This document shows, one piece after another, positions 48,861 to 58,893 of a stretch of DNA of 64,000 bases. The translations under genes were made by a program, and so were the position numbers. Each line of letters begins with the position of its first letter. Position 1 is the stretch's first letter. The notes under the pieces are model-generated. The model was not told the DNA's origin. It searched no databases and saw only the letters and a list, made by a program, of their open reading frames with translations. Origin of the DNA: AP-15 sp963750195 (GTDB lineage Bacteria; Pseudomonadota; Alphaproteobacteria; ATCC43930; CGMCC-115725); assembly GCA_963750195.1 (NCBI GenBank), contig CAVVPS010000002.1, forward strand, positions 186,001 through 250,000, written 5' to 3'.

Positions 48861-49014
48861 CGAAGTCTAGTCCTCTGCTGTTGCCCATTGTTGGACGTCA
48901 TCCGCGGCGAATTCCGAGCAACCAAGAATATATTGGACGGTGTGCCCCGCCGGTACAATACTTTTCCGGGGAAATGGGGGCGCCGCCTCATCCGGCTTGA
49001 ACCTATAGCCCCTC

Positions 49015-49592
49015 TCAAACGCTCGGGGTATTCGCGGTTCGGGCAGCGGGAATGTGTCGATAGAGCGTCGCTGGCGAGACGCCGAGACGGTGCGCGATTT
49101 GAGTTACGCCGATGTCGGGATTGGTCGAGCATTGCCTTGGCGGCCTCGATGTCGTCCTCCGCGAGTTTCGGCGGACGGCCTTGAGTGGGGCCCGCGCGCC
49201 AAGCGGCCGCAAGGCCCGCTTGGGTGCGCTCCCGGATCAGGCTGCGCTCGAACTCCGCCAGTGCGCGAAACATGTGAAAGACCAGCCGCCCTTGTGCGGT
49301 AGTCGTATCGAGAGCTTCGGTCCGGCTGCGAAACCCGATGCCTCTCACTCGCAGGTCCTCGATGGTTTCGATCAACTGCTTCATCGAATGCGCCAGCCGA
49401 TCGAGCTTCCACACGATCAGCGTGTCGCCGCTGCGCGCGAATTCGAGGGCGTCATACAGGGCAGGCCGATCCGCAACCGCCCCAGACATTTGCTCGGTGA
49501 AAATCTTTTCGCACCATGCTTCGGTCAAGGCGTCGCGCTGCAAGGCAAGGTTCTCTTCTACGTGTCGACACACGGGCATGGCCGATCAGCAT
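49015..49592 (-). pseudogene. Serine recombinase (resolvase/invertase), frameshifted
   Basis: The N-terminus MLIGHARVST carries the nucleophilic Ser. After a shift near 49560 the frame continues ENLALQRDALTEAWCEKIF, VWKLDRLAHSMKQLIETIED, RLVFHMFRALAEFERSLIRE and GRPPKLAEDDIEAAKAML. After a second shift near 49110 comes the Hin-type DNA-binding helix-turn-helix (VTQIAHRLGVSPATLYRHIP). Each break is one inserted base. A complete protein would be about 190 residues. It may have mobilised the A+T-rich genes next to it. Confidence 0.8.
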
Positions 49593-50030
49593 CGGTTTCG
49601 ACGTAATCTCGCCGGCATCGGATGATCGCGCCCGCGCGACCTTCGGCGCGGCCGGCCGTGGTCGCCGCTTCGCCCGCGCGGCTGCGTGACCGGCCTTTGT
49701 CCGTTTGATCCTCATGAACCCTCTCGAAACTCAACCGAACTCTGTCCTTTTGCGAGGCCGGAATCAGGAATGCGTCGAGAGAGGTTTAACCCACTTTTGC
49801 CCGCAACTTTTCCGGTTTGGCATACCCTCTCAAAAACCCTCGTTCTCGAAAGGCAAACCGGCGATCGACAATCTCGGCGGCCGCGGATGCGCGCTCCCAG
49901 GTGCGGGGCCTCTTGCCCGATGGTAGGGGGGAGGCCAAGATCGTCGCGTCAGATGCTTAGGTCCCAACGCGTCACAAAGATGCCCATATCTCGTATTAGC
50001 CGTACTGGTTCGCGCGGCTTCCGGTCCGGC
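49593..50030. other. Gene-poor stretch before gspG
   Basis: 438 bp between the resolvase start and gspG. An open, Arg/Ala-rich minus-strand extension of the resolvase frame (MRIKRTKAGHAAARAKRR) reaches 49715 and may be an N-terminal tail or chance. The rest should contain the gspG promoter. No other gene is recognised. Confidence 0.4.
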
Positions 50031-50504
50031 ATGTTGCGTTACCTCTCGTTCCCGCTGATCCGCCCGTTCGATGGCACCTGCGCCGACCGCCGTCGACAAA
50101 GCGGCTTCACCTTGCTCGAGCTGCTGGTCGTTCTCGCCATCCTCGGATTGCTGATCGGCTTGGTTGCCCCGGCGGCATTACGTCAGCTCGGCTCAGCCAA
50201 GGAGAAAATTGCCCACCAGTCGATCGAACGCCTCGCCAGCGTGCTCGACATCTACAAGCTAGACGTCGGAAATTATCCGACGACCGAACAGGGTCTCGAG
50301 GCGCTGATCACCCGCCCCGCCGGGGCCGAGCACTGGAGCGGACCCTATCTCAAGGGGGAGAAGGCGCCCGAAGATCCTTGGGGTCATCCGTTCCTCTACC
50401 GCATGCCAAGTCAGCGGCCCGGGCACGATTACGATCTTTACTCGCTCGGTCCGACCGGCAAGCCCGGCGGCACCGGTTCGGACGCCGAAATCGATAACGA
50501 GTAA
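50031..50504 (+). CDS. gspG: Type II secretion major pseudopilin GspG
   Basis: Prepilin whose mature form starts at F in QSG|FTLLELLVVLAILG, the GspO cleavage site with Glu at +5. The conserved body follows: YKLDVGNYPTTEQGLEAL, GPYLKGEKAPEDPWGHPFLY and YDLYSLGPTGKPGGTGSDA, including the calcium-binding-loop region near the end. It polymerises into the periplasmic pseudopilus. The start is uncertain (ATG 50031 gives a 25-residue leader; an ATG at 49980 is in frame). It is encoded on the plus strand, converging on the main gsp operon with a 10-bp gap. Confidence 0.92.
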   Translation: MLRYLSFPLIRPFDGTCADRRRQSGFTLLELLVVLAILGLLIGLVAPAALRQLGSAKEKIAHQSIERLASVLDIYKLDVGNYPTTEQGLEALITRPAGAEHWSGPYLKGEKAPEDPWGHPFLYRMPSQRPGHDYDLYSLGPTGKPGGTGSDAEIDNE

Positions 50505-50514
50505 GCGGCTGGGG

Positions 50515-51366
50515 TCAGTCGCTCCCGCTGCCCCACGAGAGCACGACGTAGCCCTGAGGCAAACTCGAGCCGACCCGCACGATCGCAACGCGGGTTGCCC
50601 GGGCATTCCCTGAGCCGAGCGCGGCGGCAGAGATGCGCACGGTCAACAGATCGGTTGGCGCCGGGCTGGCCGGCGGAGCGGCCTGGCCGAGCTGCGGGAT
50701 CGTGGCCAGAGCCGCGGCTACAATCGGGTCGGCGCCGGTTCGGTTCGGTTCGGCGGGGCCGAACAAGGTCAAATGGGGTTGCGCCGCGGCGAACAATGCC
50801 GGGGTCATGCCGAGCACCCGGCCGAGTTCATCCATAGTCTCGAACGGCGCCCCAGGGGGCCCGTAATCGAGTCCCGCAGCACGATAATCGGCAAACAAAG
50901 CCTCCTGGGGCCGCGGCATTGGCGCCGAGCCAACCCAGTCGGCGATAGCTGAGGCAAGGCGCCGCGCGCTGCCGGGGTCATTGCCGAGAGCGCGAAACAG
51001 CCCTTCCATCAGCGCCGCTGAAGCCAGGTTCGGATTGATGCGCGACGCCTCGTCTTCGAGCCGCACCACGACCCGGCTGTTGCCGATCGTCAACTGATGG
51101 GCGGTTCCGTCGAGCGGCCAACGCTGTTCGGGCTTCGGGTTCGATTGGTTGAAGATGGCCTGGGAAATCGCCCCGTCAGCCGCCGCCGCGGCGACGGCGT
51201 TGTCGACGAGATTGTCGGCGATGCGGATCTCGGTTCGCCCGCTCGCGGTCAGATGGAGGACCAGGAAGGCGATCAGCGCCAAGGTCCATAGCACGATCAG
51301 CAACGCAAAGCCGCCGTTGCGGGGCACAGGCCCTCGCGGCATCCTCACTCGCCGCATCCGGCTCAC
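50515..51366 (-). CDS. gspK: Type II secretion minor pseudopilin GspK
   Basis: A 283-residue pseudopilin that caps the pilus tip with GspI and GspJ. The cleavage region is RNGG|FALLIVLWTLALIAF, with the less acidic +5 typical of GspK. The characteristic DEASRINPNLAS segment, LASAIADWVGS and DELGRVLGMTPALFAA follow. The GTG start overlaps the gspD stop (GTGA). It is the last gene of the L-M-C-D-K group, separated from H-I-J. Confidence 0.88.
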   Translation of the reverse strand: MSRMRRVRMPRGPVPRNGGFALLIVLWTLALIAFLVLHLTASGRTEIRIADNLVDNAVAAAAADGAISQAIFNQSNPKPEQRWPLDGTAHQLTIGNSRVVVRLEDEASRINPNLASAALMEGLFRALGNDPGSARRLASAIADWVGSAPMPRPQEALFADYRAAGLDYGPPGAPFETMDELGRVLGMTPALFAAAQPHLTLFGPAEPNRTGADPIVAAALATIPQLGQAAPPASPAPTDLLTVRISAAALGSGNARATRVAIVRVGSSLPQGYVVLSWGSGSD

Positions 51367-53619
51367 AGGCCGTTGGGGTTGGCCGAGCCCGAGCCGCCCT
51401 GGCGCTGCACCTGCTGCGGAACCAGCCCGGCATTGATCAGCTGGCTGCGCAGATCCTCGGTGAGGGCGCGCGCGTCGCGCTGATCGTGCACGACGTGGGG
51501 GGTGATCAGCACCAGCAACTCGGTGCGCATCCGCGAGTTTGCCTGGGTCGAAAACAGCGTGCCGATGACGGGGATGTCCTTGATGAAGGGAAGACCCTGA
51601 TTCCCCTGTGAGACGTTGTCGCGGATTAGCCCTGCCATCCCCACGGTCTGGCCATCCTGCACCGCCACCCGGGTGCGGAACACCTGGTCGTCGAAAGTCG
51701 GCGACCCGGTGACCGTATTGGTCGCCTGCTGCGCTACGTCGCTGACTTCCTGAGCGATGTCGAGGCTGACGAGTTCGCCGGTGTTGACCCGCGGCGTCAC
51801 CTGCATGATGACGCCGGTCTCGTGGTAGTCGACGCTGTTGACGACCGGGGCGCCCGCGGCCAGCGTGCTGGTCGCGGTCCCGGTCAGAACCGGGACCTGC
51901 TGGCCGACCTGCAGGCGGGCCGGTTGGTTGTCGAGAACCATGACCTCGGGCGCCGAAAGCACCTTGACCTTGGTCACATTGGCCAGCGCCGCGAGCGCGA
52001 AATTGGGTGCCTTGCTTAGAATGAAATAGGGCGAGGTCGACGGATAGCTCAGCGAAGTGAGGGATGGAAAGTTCTGTACCGTCGGGGTGCCCAGAGTCTC
52101 CGCGAAATGATCGGTCTTGAAGAAGAATTGCGTGCCGTATTGCAGCTGGTCGTTGAGGTCGACCTCGGCGATGGTCGCCTCGATCAATACCTGCAGAGGA
52201 ATGATATCGATCTTGTGCAGCATTCCCTCGATCACCGAATATTCAGCGGGGGTGGCATAGACCAACAGAGCGTTGTTGGTGCGATTGGCGATGATGCGGA
52301 TCCGGTTCACGTTGGCGTTGGCGCCACCCCCGGTCTCCGCCGACAACGGCTCGGTCGCGGGAGTCTCCGCCGCCGCCGCGGTCGGCGCCGGGATTGACGA
52401 GCCAAACCCGCCGGTGGCGCCGGCGCCACCCGCTTGACCGGCCGCGCCGGTGGTGGAAATCCCTCCGGCTGCCCCGCCGACACCCGGGGTGCTCCCGGTA
52501 GCGTTGCCGAAGCCCAAACTTTGCTGGCCGGCGCCGGGAGCGGTGCTGCCGGGCGGCGGCGGGGTCGGCGAGACGTTGCCAGGGGTGAAGGCACGCTGCA
52601 GCAGGCCTTCGAGGTCGCTGCTCTGGCCGTTCTGCACGTAATAGACATGCCAGGCCCGCGCGGTCGCATCCTCGACCCGCCCCGCCAGCCGGAAGAAGCG
52701 CTCCGCCGCGTCGATGTAACGCGGTTGCGAGGACACGACGAGAACCGCGTTGACTTCGCGCCATCGGCAGCACTTGAACAATGCTGGCGAGCGGAGCCTC
52801 TGCTTGGGCCTGCAGCACTTTTTCAAGCTCACCCGCAAGCTTGGCAGGATCGTCGTCGCCGACCGGAAATAGAGCGTAGGATCGCCCGGACAGGATATCG
52901 ATGTCGAAGGCGCGGATCAAACCGACCAAAGTCTGCCGCACCGCAGCGTCCCCTGTCACCAGCAGCGCATTGCTCGCGGCCTCGGCGGTGATCTTACCGC
53001 CCTCGCCGACATAGGGCTCTAGCATCTTGGCGAGGTCCTTGGCGGAGGTATAACGCAGCGGCACGACCTGGGCGCCGGCTCCTATGCCGCCGGCGGAAGA
53101 CTGGTTGGTGATATTCCCGACAGCGACCGGCACGACATCGTAGACCCCGTTTCTTTGAACCACGGTCGCGCCGTTCTGGTTGAGTAGAGTTTCGAGCGCG
53201 GGCAGCAGCGCCGAGCGCGCCAGCGGCGTCGTTGTCTCGATCGATCCCGTGCCATGGACACGAGGGTCGATCGTGTAATTGAGCTTCAACGTCGTACCGA
53301 GAATCGTGCGGACGATCTCGCGAATGTCGGTATCGACGAAATTCAGCGTGACGTCGCCGGTTTGGTCGGAGACGGCGCCCGCTGGCGGCGGCGAGGACCG
53401 CGCCGCCGCCGACCCGCCAGCCGTGCCGTGGTCCACGAACATGCGCTCTCCGGTATGATTGACCGCAATAGGGCCGCTGATCCGCGGCGCCGCCGGCTGC
53501 AGGCCGGCGGGTTGCTCGAGCGGGGTCAGGCCAGGGGCGGGCGGTGGCTGGCAAGAGTCAAGAGTTGCCAGCAGCACCGTCACGGCGGATGCCCAGATCA
53601 GTCGCCGGCAAATCCGCAT
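51363..53619 (-). CDS. gspD: Type II secretion secretin GspD, frameshifted
   Basis: Outer-membrane channel of about 750 residues. ATG 53619 begins a signal peptide ending near LLATLDSC. N0/N1 domains (VTLNFVDTDIREIVRTILG, YTIDPRVHGTGSIE), N2-N3 (VVPLRYTSAKDLAKML) and the secretin barrel (VPVLTGTATSTL, LDIAQEVSDVA, GLPFIKDIPVIGTLFST, ELLVLITPHVV) are all present. A Gly/Ala-rich insert lies in the N3 region. One base is missing near 52757-52761 within MAR-EVNAVLVVSSQP, splitting the gene into two frames. Because the secretin is essential for the system, this is probably an assembly indel or a recent loss. Confidence 0.9.
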
Positions 53620-54224
53620 CACCGCCCCCGCAGCTGGCCCGGCCGGGGCGGGGCCCGGTTTAGCAGCATCGGCGGAAATCCCGGCCGTGCCGCCGCTGGG
53701 ACAGGCGCCGGGCCAGGATTGCCTCCTCCGACGGTGGGCGATGGCGGCGGCGTCAGATTGGGGTCGAATTTCGGCTGCAAAGTCTTGGTCCCGCTCGGAC
53801 CGCTCAACGAGACCTCTCGCGGATTGATGCGTTCGACCCGCCATCCGCTCACGGTCTCGCCCTCGCTGACGACCAGCGCCTTTGCTCCGAGTGGGGCAAA
53901 GATCGCGATCCGATGACCGGGTACGACGACGATCCCGGTCAGCCTTGTATCGGCGAGCCCGGAATCAGCCACCGCATTATCCCCGCCGCGTGGCGGGGGT
54001 CGCCGCGTGCTGCTGAACAACGGCCGGGCGAGGATCGTCGCCAACAGCTCGTTATATCGCCCAGGGGGCTCCGGGCGCGTAGAGGGAGGTGCAGGCTCCG
54101 GCGGCGGCGACGCTATGCTCACCGGGTCGTCGCGGTCGGGCGTCCGCGCCATCTCGGCGGTAATGATCGCGGCGGCGAGGGCGCAGCCCGCGAGCAAGAG
54201 TAAGAGGACCAGGCGGTCGATCAT
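53619..54224 (-). CDS. Type II secretion GspC/GspN-like inner-membrane protein
   Basis: A 201-residue protein: an N-terminal membrane anchor (MIDRLVLLLLLAGCALAAAI), a Pro-rich linker, a homology region (LLATILARPLFSSTRRPP, then LTGIVVVPGHRIAIFAP and EGETVSGWRVERINPREVSL) and a Pro-rich tail. It matches the HR domain of PulC/GspC and the GspN-like variants, which link the inner-membrane platform to the secretin. Its TGA overlaps the gspD ATG and its ATG overlaps the gspM stop. No PDZ domain is present. Confidence 0.75.
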   Translation of the reverse strand: MIDRLVLLLLLAGCALAAAIITAEMARTPDRDDPVSIASPPPEPAPPSTRPEPPGRYNELLATILARPLFSSTRRPPPRGGDNAVADSGLADTRLTGIVVVPGHRIAIFAPLGAKALVVSEGETVSGWRVERINPREVSLSGPSGTKTLQPKFDPNLTPPPSPTVGGGNPGPAPVPAAARPGFPPMLLNRAPPRPGQLRGR

Positions 54225-54811
54225 GGCTCGCCCGGAGAGGACGCTCTTTCGATACGGAATCCGTAAACGTCGAGCCCTGCATCAAGACTGAGGTCGCTAC
54301 CCGGACCCGGCGGCAACCCCGGCCGCCGCAGGACGCCGTGGACCTGCAGATTGTCGACGATGAGGGGCGGCGTCGCCTCCTCGATCTTGGCGAGCAGCTT
54401 CACCAGGGTGTCATAGGGACCGTTGAGCGCGAACCGCAGGCCGATACGGCGATAGCCGTCAGCTGTTTCAGACGGAAGGCTTTCGGTACTGCCGATCGTC
54501 GCGCCCACCGAGACCGCGAAGCCCTCGATCCGGCTCTGCAAATTAGCCGAGGCGATGGCGTCGCTGGCGCCGTCGAGGGTGACCTTGCGCGTCCGCGCGG
54601 CGGCGCGCAGCTCAGCGACCTGCGCGCGCAGGGCCGGCAGCGAGGCTGCGGCCGCCTGCAGGTGGGGCAACACCATGCGACCGTTCTCGAGGCCTGCCTC
54701 ACGTCCCCGATAAAGGTCGACAAGAGGCGCCACGGCGAGAAAATACAGGGCCCCCAGCACAAGGAGCACCAGGCTCAGTGCCAACAGCCGGCCGCGCTGG
54801 CCGGTCGGCAT
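54221..54811 (-). CDS. gspM: Type II secretion platform protein GspM
   Basis: A 196-residue bitopic protein with a short cytoplasmic N-terminus, one membrane helix (LLALSLVLLVLGALYFLAVA), a coiled region (LPALRAQVAELRAAARTRKV) and a ferredoxin-like periplasmic domain (GYRRIGLRFALNGPYDTLVK, PPLIVDNLQVHG). It belongs to the GspM subtype and pairs with GspL. It lies 14 bp after gspL and overlaps the next gene by ATGA. Confidence 0.8.
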   Translation of the reverse strand: MPTGQRGRLLALSLVLLVLGALYFLAVAPLVDLYRGREAGLENGRMVLPHLQAAAASLPALRAQVAELRAAARTRKVTLDGASDAIASANLQSRIEGFAVSVGATIGSTESLPSETADGYRRIGLRFALNGPYDTLVKLLAKIEEATPPLIVDNLQVHGVLRRPGLPPGPGSDLSLDAGLDVYGFRIERASSPGEP

Positions 54812-54825
54812 GGCTGCGATCGAGA

Positions 54826-55863
54826 CTACGGCGCCACCTCCGTGATGATGGTGAAGATCTCCTGTCGGAGCGCTTCGATCCGGGTAACGGGAGCGGCAAA
54901 TGCCGGATTTCGGAATTCACTATCGGCGGAAACCGCGCTGATCAGCCGGGCGGCTGCGGCGGACCGGCCACTCATTGTTAATTTGCGCTGTTGCAGCTCC
55001 ATCTCGGTTAGGTACGTATCATCGGGCAGGACGCGGGTCGCTGCAGCCAGGACCGCGAGCGGCTGTCCAACCTTCTCGCGCGCTTTCTCGACGAGATCGG
55101 CCGTGCCGGATAACCGTGCGATCTCCCTGCGTAGGTTGTCGGCTTCGCTGGCGGCTTTACGCCCTGCCGCGAGTGCCCGGTCAAGCGACCCCATCGCGAT
55201 TGATTGGCGGACAAAGGGAGTCACGATCGCGGCCAGCACCAGGATCGCGAAGCACAACGCCGCGGGTTTGATCAAGCGGCTGGCGCCGCGATCCGCGGGA
55301 TGACCGACGCCGTCGAGAGGCAGCCAAAACCCCGCATCCGGTCCGTCGGCGATTTCCGCTCGTACTGGTGCGATGCCGATCTGGCCGAGTAGATCCAGCA
55401 GTGGGGCCAGATTCGCTTTGGGGACCAGCAACAGGCGCAGCGATAGCCGCCCACTTTGGCGGTCGGCCTCGACGATCCTGTGATTCCAGTAAAGCTCCTC
55501 AGCCGTGAATGGGGTTTCACGGTCCATTTCAAACGTGAGAGCCTGATCGATCTCGCGTTCCGCGGCGAGCGGCAGGACCACCGTCTTTCCCAATACATCA
55601 GCCTCGCCCAGGCGCAGCACCACCGGTTTGCCGGTCGGGCGGGGCAGCTCCGCGAGACCCGAGGCGCTTAGAGCGAATTGGCCGACTAAGGTTTCCTTGC
55701 CGTTTTTGCGAAGCCCGACGGCAACCGCCTCTATTTCGCGGCCGGCAGCTCCGATCGGCGTGATGACTGTTGCATCGGCGGCGGTTGGAGCGGACCGACG
55801 CAATCGCTGGGGCAATAGATCCGCCAGCTGTCCGAGCCACCACCGGAGAAAGTCACGCACCAT
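54826..55863 (-). CDS. gspL: Type II secretion platform protein GspL (PilM/PilN-like)
   Basis: A 345-residue protein with a cytoplasmic actin-like part (to about 190: LPLAAEREIDQALTFEMDRE, TPFTAEELYWNHRI), a membrane helix (about 199-220, PAALCFAILVLAAIVTPFV), a coiled coil (DRALAAGRKAASEADNLRRE) and a periplasmic PilN-like domain (DDTYLTEMELQQRKLTMSGR). It recruits the GspE ATPase and binds GspM. It starts a second minus-strand gsp group after a 288-bp gap downstream of gspJ, which may hold its own promoter. Confidence 0.85.
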   Translation of the reverse strand: MVRDFLRWWLGQLADLLPQRLRRSAPTAADATVITPIGAAGREIEAVAVGLRKNGKETLVGQFALSASGLAELPRPTGKPVVLRLGEADVLGKTVVLPLAAEREIDQALTFEMDRETPFTAEELYWNHRIVEADRQSGRLSLRLLLVPKANLAPLLDLLGQIGIAPVRAEIADGPDAGFWLPLDGVGHPADRGASRLIKPAALCFAILVLAAIVTPFVRQSIAMGSLDRALAAGRKAASEADNLRREIARLSGTADLVEKAREKVGQPLAVLAAATRVLPDDTYLTEMELQQRKLTMSGRSAAAARLISAVSADSEFRNPAFAAPVTRIEALRQEIFTIITEVAP

Positions 55864-56151
55864 GCCGGCACCGAGCCGATCAGATTCGCCAGGAAACTAC
55901 GCCACGCCACTATGCTACAGAGCAGGGCAGCGCGGAACGGCCGACGGAGCGCCGGCATTTATCCCGCCAGCAAAATGTCCGAATGTGGCCCGATCAAGGC
56001 GATCGCCACCAAAGGTTGGCTAAATTGGGCCCTTCGGCGTCCTTTACTCTCCGTTTACGGGTATTTTTCCGCACCGCCGTCCGAAGCAGGATCAGGTACA
56101 AGGTCGCCTGTTCCCAATTGATGAAGCCGCGTGGCGAATCGCCAGTTTCGG

Positions 56152-56763
56152 TCAGAGCTCGGGCGTTGCGATGAGGTCGGGCCAATGTCGCCGATCGCCC
56201 TTGGCGAAAACAAGACGGATGCGGATCAATTCTGGAGCTGCGGGCCCATCCCACCGCGTCTGCCATGCGGCCGGTTGATCCGGAGTGGTTGTGCCCCAAT
56301 AAGCGATCTCTAGTCGGGCGACGCCGGAGATCAGCTCGGTGATGGTCGGCTGCGGCGGCGGCCCAAACGGAATTTCATGTAGATGGGGCGTCCAGCGCAA
56401 TACCAGGCGTCCATCGCGCAGCTCTATCGAAATGTCGGCGCGCCTCGTCGTGCCAAGCCCGGTCGGCAGATCTCCGACAAAAGCTAGATGATTCGCATCG
56501 CCTTTGATCTGGCCGCCGGCAGCCGCGCCCGGACCAAAGCCGCCCGGTGTCGCCGCGGCGGCGCCGGTCAACAGGGTACGCAGAACGCGGGCCGAAGCAT
56601 CGAGTTCGGCGGTTTCGCCGACCCGCAGTTGCTGCGCGCGCCACAATGCCATCCCGGCGCGCACACCTTGCGTAAGCCCGACCACCAGAAAGCCGAGCAC
56701 CACCACGACAACCAATATCTCCAGCAGGGTGAACCCGCTCTGCCGGCCAGGAGCGCGATCCAT
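56152..56763 (-). CDS. gspJ: Type II secretion minor pseudopilin GspJ
   Basis: A 203-residue minor pseudopilin with cleavage site RQSG|FTLLEILVVVVVLGF. The C-terminal part is typical: LVLRWTPHLHEIPFGPPP, LISGVARLEIAYWG and AAPELIRIRLVFAKGDRR. ATG 56763 gives a 9-residue leader. It follows gspI by 13 bp and caps the pseudopilus together with GspI and GspK. Confidence 0.88.
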   Translation of the reverse strand: MDRAPGRQSGFTLLEILVVVVVLGFLVVGLTQGVRAGMALWRAQQLRVGETAELDASARVLRTLLTGAAAATPGGFGPGAAAGGQIKGDANHLAFVGDLPTGLGTTRRADISIELRDGRLVLRWTPHLHEIPFGPPPQPTITELISGVARLEIAYWGTTTPDQPAAWQTRWDGPAAPELIRIRLVFAKGDRRHWPDLIATPEL

Positions 56764-56776
56764 CAGCACGGCGGCT

Positions 56777-57199
56777 TCACCCGCTGGCGCCGGAAGTACC
56801 GATGCGCAACGTCCGCAGCACGACAGCGCGCTGGTGAGCGTGCGCCTGCCACGAGATTGCGACCTCGACGTCGAACAGGGACGTCGTCTGCGGAGTGACC
56901 CCGTCCGTCGCCACACCTGGCCGCTGCGTCACCGGCTGTATGCGCAGCCGCCAACGGTAGCCGCCAGCGTCATCGCCGCTGGAGTCTCCTTCGACCAGGG
57001 CGGCGTCCCGCCCGACCGCGGCAAGATGGGATTGTGCGCGCTGCAGCGCTTCCTCAGCCCGAGCTGCGGTGTCGACGGCGAACAGCCCGCCGGTACCAGC
57101 CTGGAACAGTCCGATCAGCGCCAACGAGGCGATCACCAAAGCGACCACGACCTCGAGCAAGGTGAAGCCGGAAGCGGTCGACGCCCGTTCAGTGCACAT
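56777..57199 (-). CDS. gspI: Type II secretion minor pseudopilin GspI
   Basis: 140 residues: leader MCTERASTASG|FTLLEVVVALVIASLALIG, then a short globular domain (RWRLRIQPVT, LFDVEVAISWQAHAHQRAVV). The Glu at +5 and the length fit GspI. It overlaps the 3' end of gspH by 11 bp. It nucleates the tip complex with GspJ and GspK. Confidence 0.87.
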   Translation of the reverse strand: MCTERASTASGFTLLEVVVALVIASLALIGLFQAGTGGLFAVDTAARAEEALQRAQSHLAAVGRDAALVEGDSSGDDAGGYRWRLRIQPVTQRPGVATDGVTPQTTSLFDVEVAISWQAHAHQRAVVLRTLRIGTSGASG

Positions 57200-57686
57200 C
57201 GGCGACCGTGACCCGACCGGTCAGCCAGTCGACCCCGACGGCGACGCGCCGCGATCCGTCGGCAAGCGTGATCCTGCCGCCGGTGGAGCTGCCGTCGGGG
57301 TTGAAACGAATATTGCCGGTGGTGGCGTTGCGCTTCTCACCGGTGACCGTCAACAGCGCGATCGAGAGTTTGGCAGGCAGGCTGCGGGGCGCCTCGCCAC
57401 CGACCCGGTAACGATGACCCGACAAATCGAGCGAAAATGCCACCGGCTGGTTGTCGGCGATTGCTTGCGAGCGCGCCAGACGCAGACCGGAGGCGAGCTC
57501 GGCAGCGGTTCCTTCGAGACCGAGCGCGCTGCTCCAGGGCGCCTTGTAGCCGACGATCAGGACCAGAGCGAAGCTTAAGACGGCAAGCGCCACCAAGAGC
57601 TCGACCAGGCTAAAGCCATTCGCTTTGCCGATGTCCCGCGCAGGCCCGATGGCCGGCGTCGATCCCGGCTCACCTCGCCAAATCAT
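57189..57686 (-). CDS. gspH: Type II secretion minor pseudopilin GspH
   Basis: 165 residues with cleavage site KANG|FSLVELLVALAVLSFAL and the GspH-type body: ELASGLRLARSQAIADNQPV, FNPDGSSTGGRITLADGSRR and VAVGVDWLTGRVTV. ATG 57686 overlaps the end of gspF by 17 bp, showing translational coupling. It is a minor component of the pseudopilus. Confidence 0.88.
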   Translation of the reverse strand: MIWRGEPGSTPAIGPARDIGKANGFSLVELLVALAVLSFALVLIVGYKAPWSSALGLEGTAAELASGLRLARSQAIADNQPVAFSLDLSGHRYRVGGEAPRSLPAKLSIALLTVTGEKRNATTGNIRFNPDGSSTGGRITLADGSRRVAVGVDWLTGRVTVADVH

Positions 57687-58893
57687 TGAGGCTCAGCATC
57701 GCCGTCAGCAGCGCGCTGATGATCCCGGCAACGGCAAGGCCCATCGTAATCGTGATCAGCGGCACCGCTAGCGCTACCAGGCGTTGCATCATCAACCGCG
57801 CCTGCTCGTCGTGGATATCGGCGGCTTTTAGTGACATCGCCGCAAGCTGTGCCGCTTCCTCGCCGAGCTGCAACAGATGGATCGTACGCGCCGGAAACAC
57901 CCCGGCGGCGGCAAGCGGCCGGGCGAGGCCGGCGCCGCCCTTGGCCCTGAGCGCCGCCGCTTCGACCGCGGCCGCCGCCGCGAGGTTACCCAGCGCCTCT
58001 TGCGCGATGCCCAGCGCCGGAATCAGCGGCACCCCATTGTCGAGCAGGCTGCCGAGCGTTCGCGTCAGCCGCGCCGCCACGGTCTCGCGGATCAAACCGC
58101 CGGCGATCGGCAGGCGCAGCAGCAGGCGATCAAACGGCAGCCGGTAAGCGGGCTGCCCCAGCAGATGACGGGCGACCAGACCGCCGACCAGCAATGCCGC
58201 CAAAAACCACGGCAAGGCCGCGCCGATGATGGTGCCGAGCGTCATCAGCACGCGGGTCGCGGTCGGCAGTTGCGCGCCGGCTTGCTCGAAAATCGGAGTG
58301 AATTGCGGCAGCACATAATCGAGCAGCAGCACGATCGAGCCGACCGCGGCGACTACCAGCAGAGCCGGGTAAATCAGCGCCGCGCGCAGGCTGGCGGTCA
58401 GGCTGCGTTCTCGCTCAAGCAGGCCGGCGAGGCGGTCGAGGGTCCCGGGTAGGGTGCCCCCGGCTTCGCCGGCTCGGACCAATCCGATGTAAAGCTTTGA
58501 AAAGCTGCGTGGTTCGCCGGCGAGCGCCGCCGCCAACGAGCTGCCCGAGCGCACCTTATCGCGGACATTGCCAAGAATCTTGCGGGCCCGGGCGCTGCGG
58601 GTATTGTCGACGACAAAGCGCAGCGCGCGATCAAGATCCTGTCCCGCCATCAGCATGATCGCGAGCTCACGGGTCACCTCGACGAGCGATGTCTTGTCGA
58701 GACCTCGTGCGCCGCCGATTTCTATCTGCAACAACTCGCCGAGGCCGCGCCTTCCTTCGGCCGCATCCGCGCGCAGCACGATCTGCCCCTGGCGCTGCAG
58801 CCGCTCGACCACGGCACTGCGATCGGGCGCGTCCATGACGCCGTGGACGGTCTCGCCGCCGCCATTGATCGCCGACCAGCGGAACGATGGCAT
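57670..58893 (-). CDS. gspF: Type II secretion inner-membrane platform protein GspF
   Basis: A 407-residue polytopic protein with two repeated cytoplasmic domains: TSLVEVTRELAIMLMAGQDL, then IYPALLVVAAVGSIVLL, and RLPIAGGLIRETVAARLTRT, then LGSLLDNGVPLIPALGIAQE. The last membrane segment is ITITMGLAVAGIISALLTAM. It forms the centre of the platform that inserts pseudopilins. It follows gspE by 123 bp. Confidence 0.95.
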   Translation of the reverse strand: MPSFRWSAINGGGETVHGVMDAPDRSAVVERLQRQGQIVLRADAAEGRRGLGELLQIEIGGARGLDKTSLVEVTRELAIMLMAGQDLDRALRFVVDNTRSARARKILGNVRDKVRSGSSLAAALAGEPRSFSKLYIGLVRAGEAGGTLPGTLDRLAGLLERERSLTASLRAALIYPALLVVAAVGSIVLLLDYVLPQFTPIFEQAGAQLPTATRVLMTLGTIIGAALPWFLAALLVGGLVARHLLGQPAYRLPFDRLLLRLPIAGGLIRETVAARLTRTLGSLLDNGVPLIPALGIAQEALGNLAAAAAVEAAALRAKGGAGLARPLAAAGVFPARTIHLLQLGEEAAQLAAMSLKAADIHDEQARLMMQRLVALAVPLITITMGLAVAGIISALLTAMLSLNDLAR

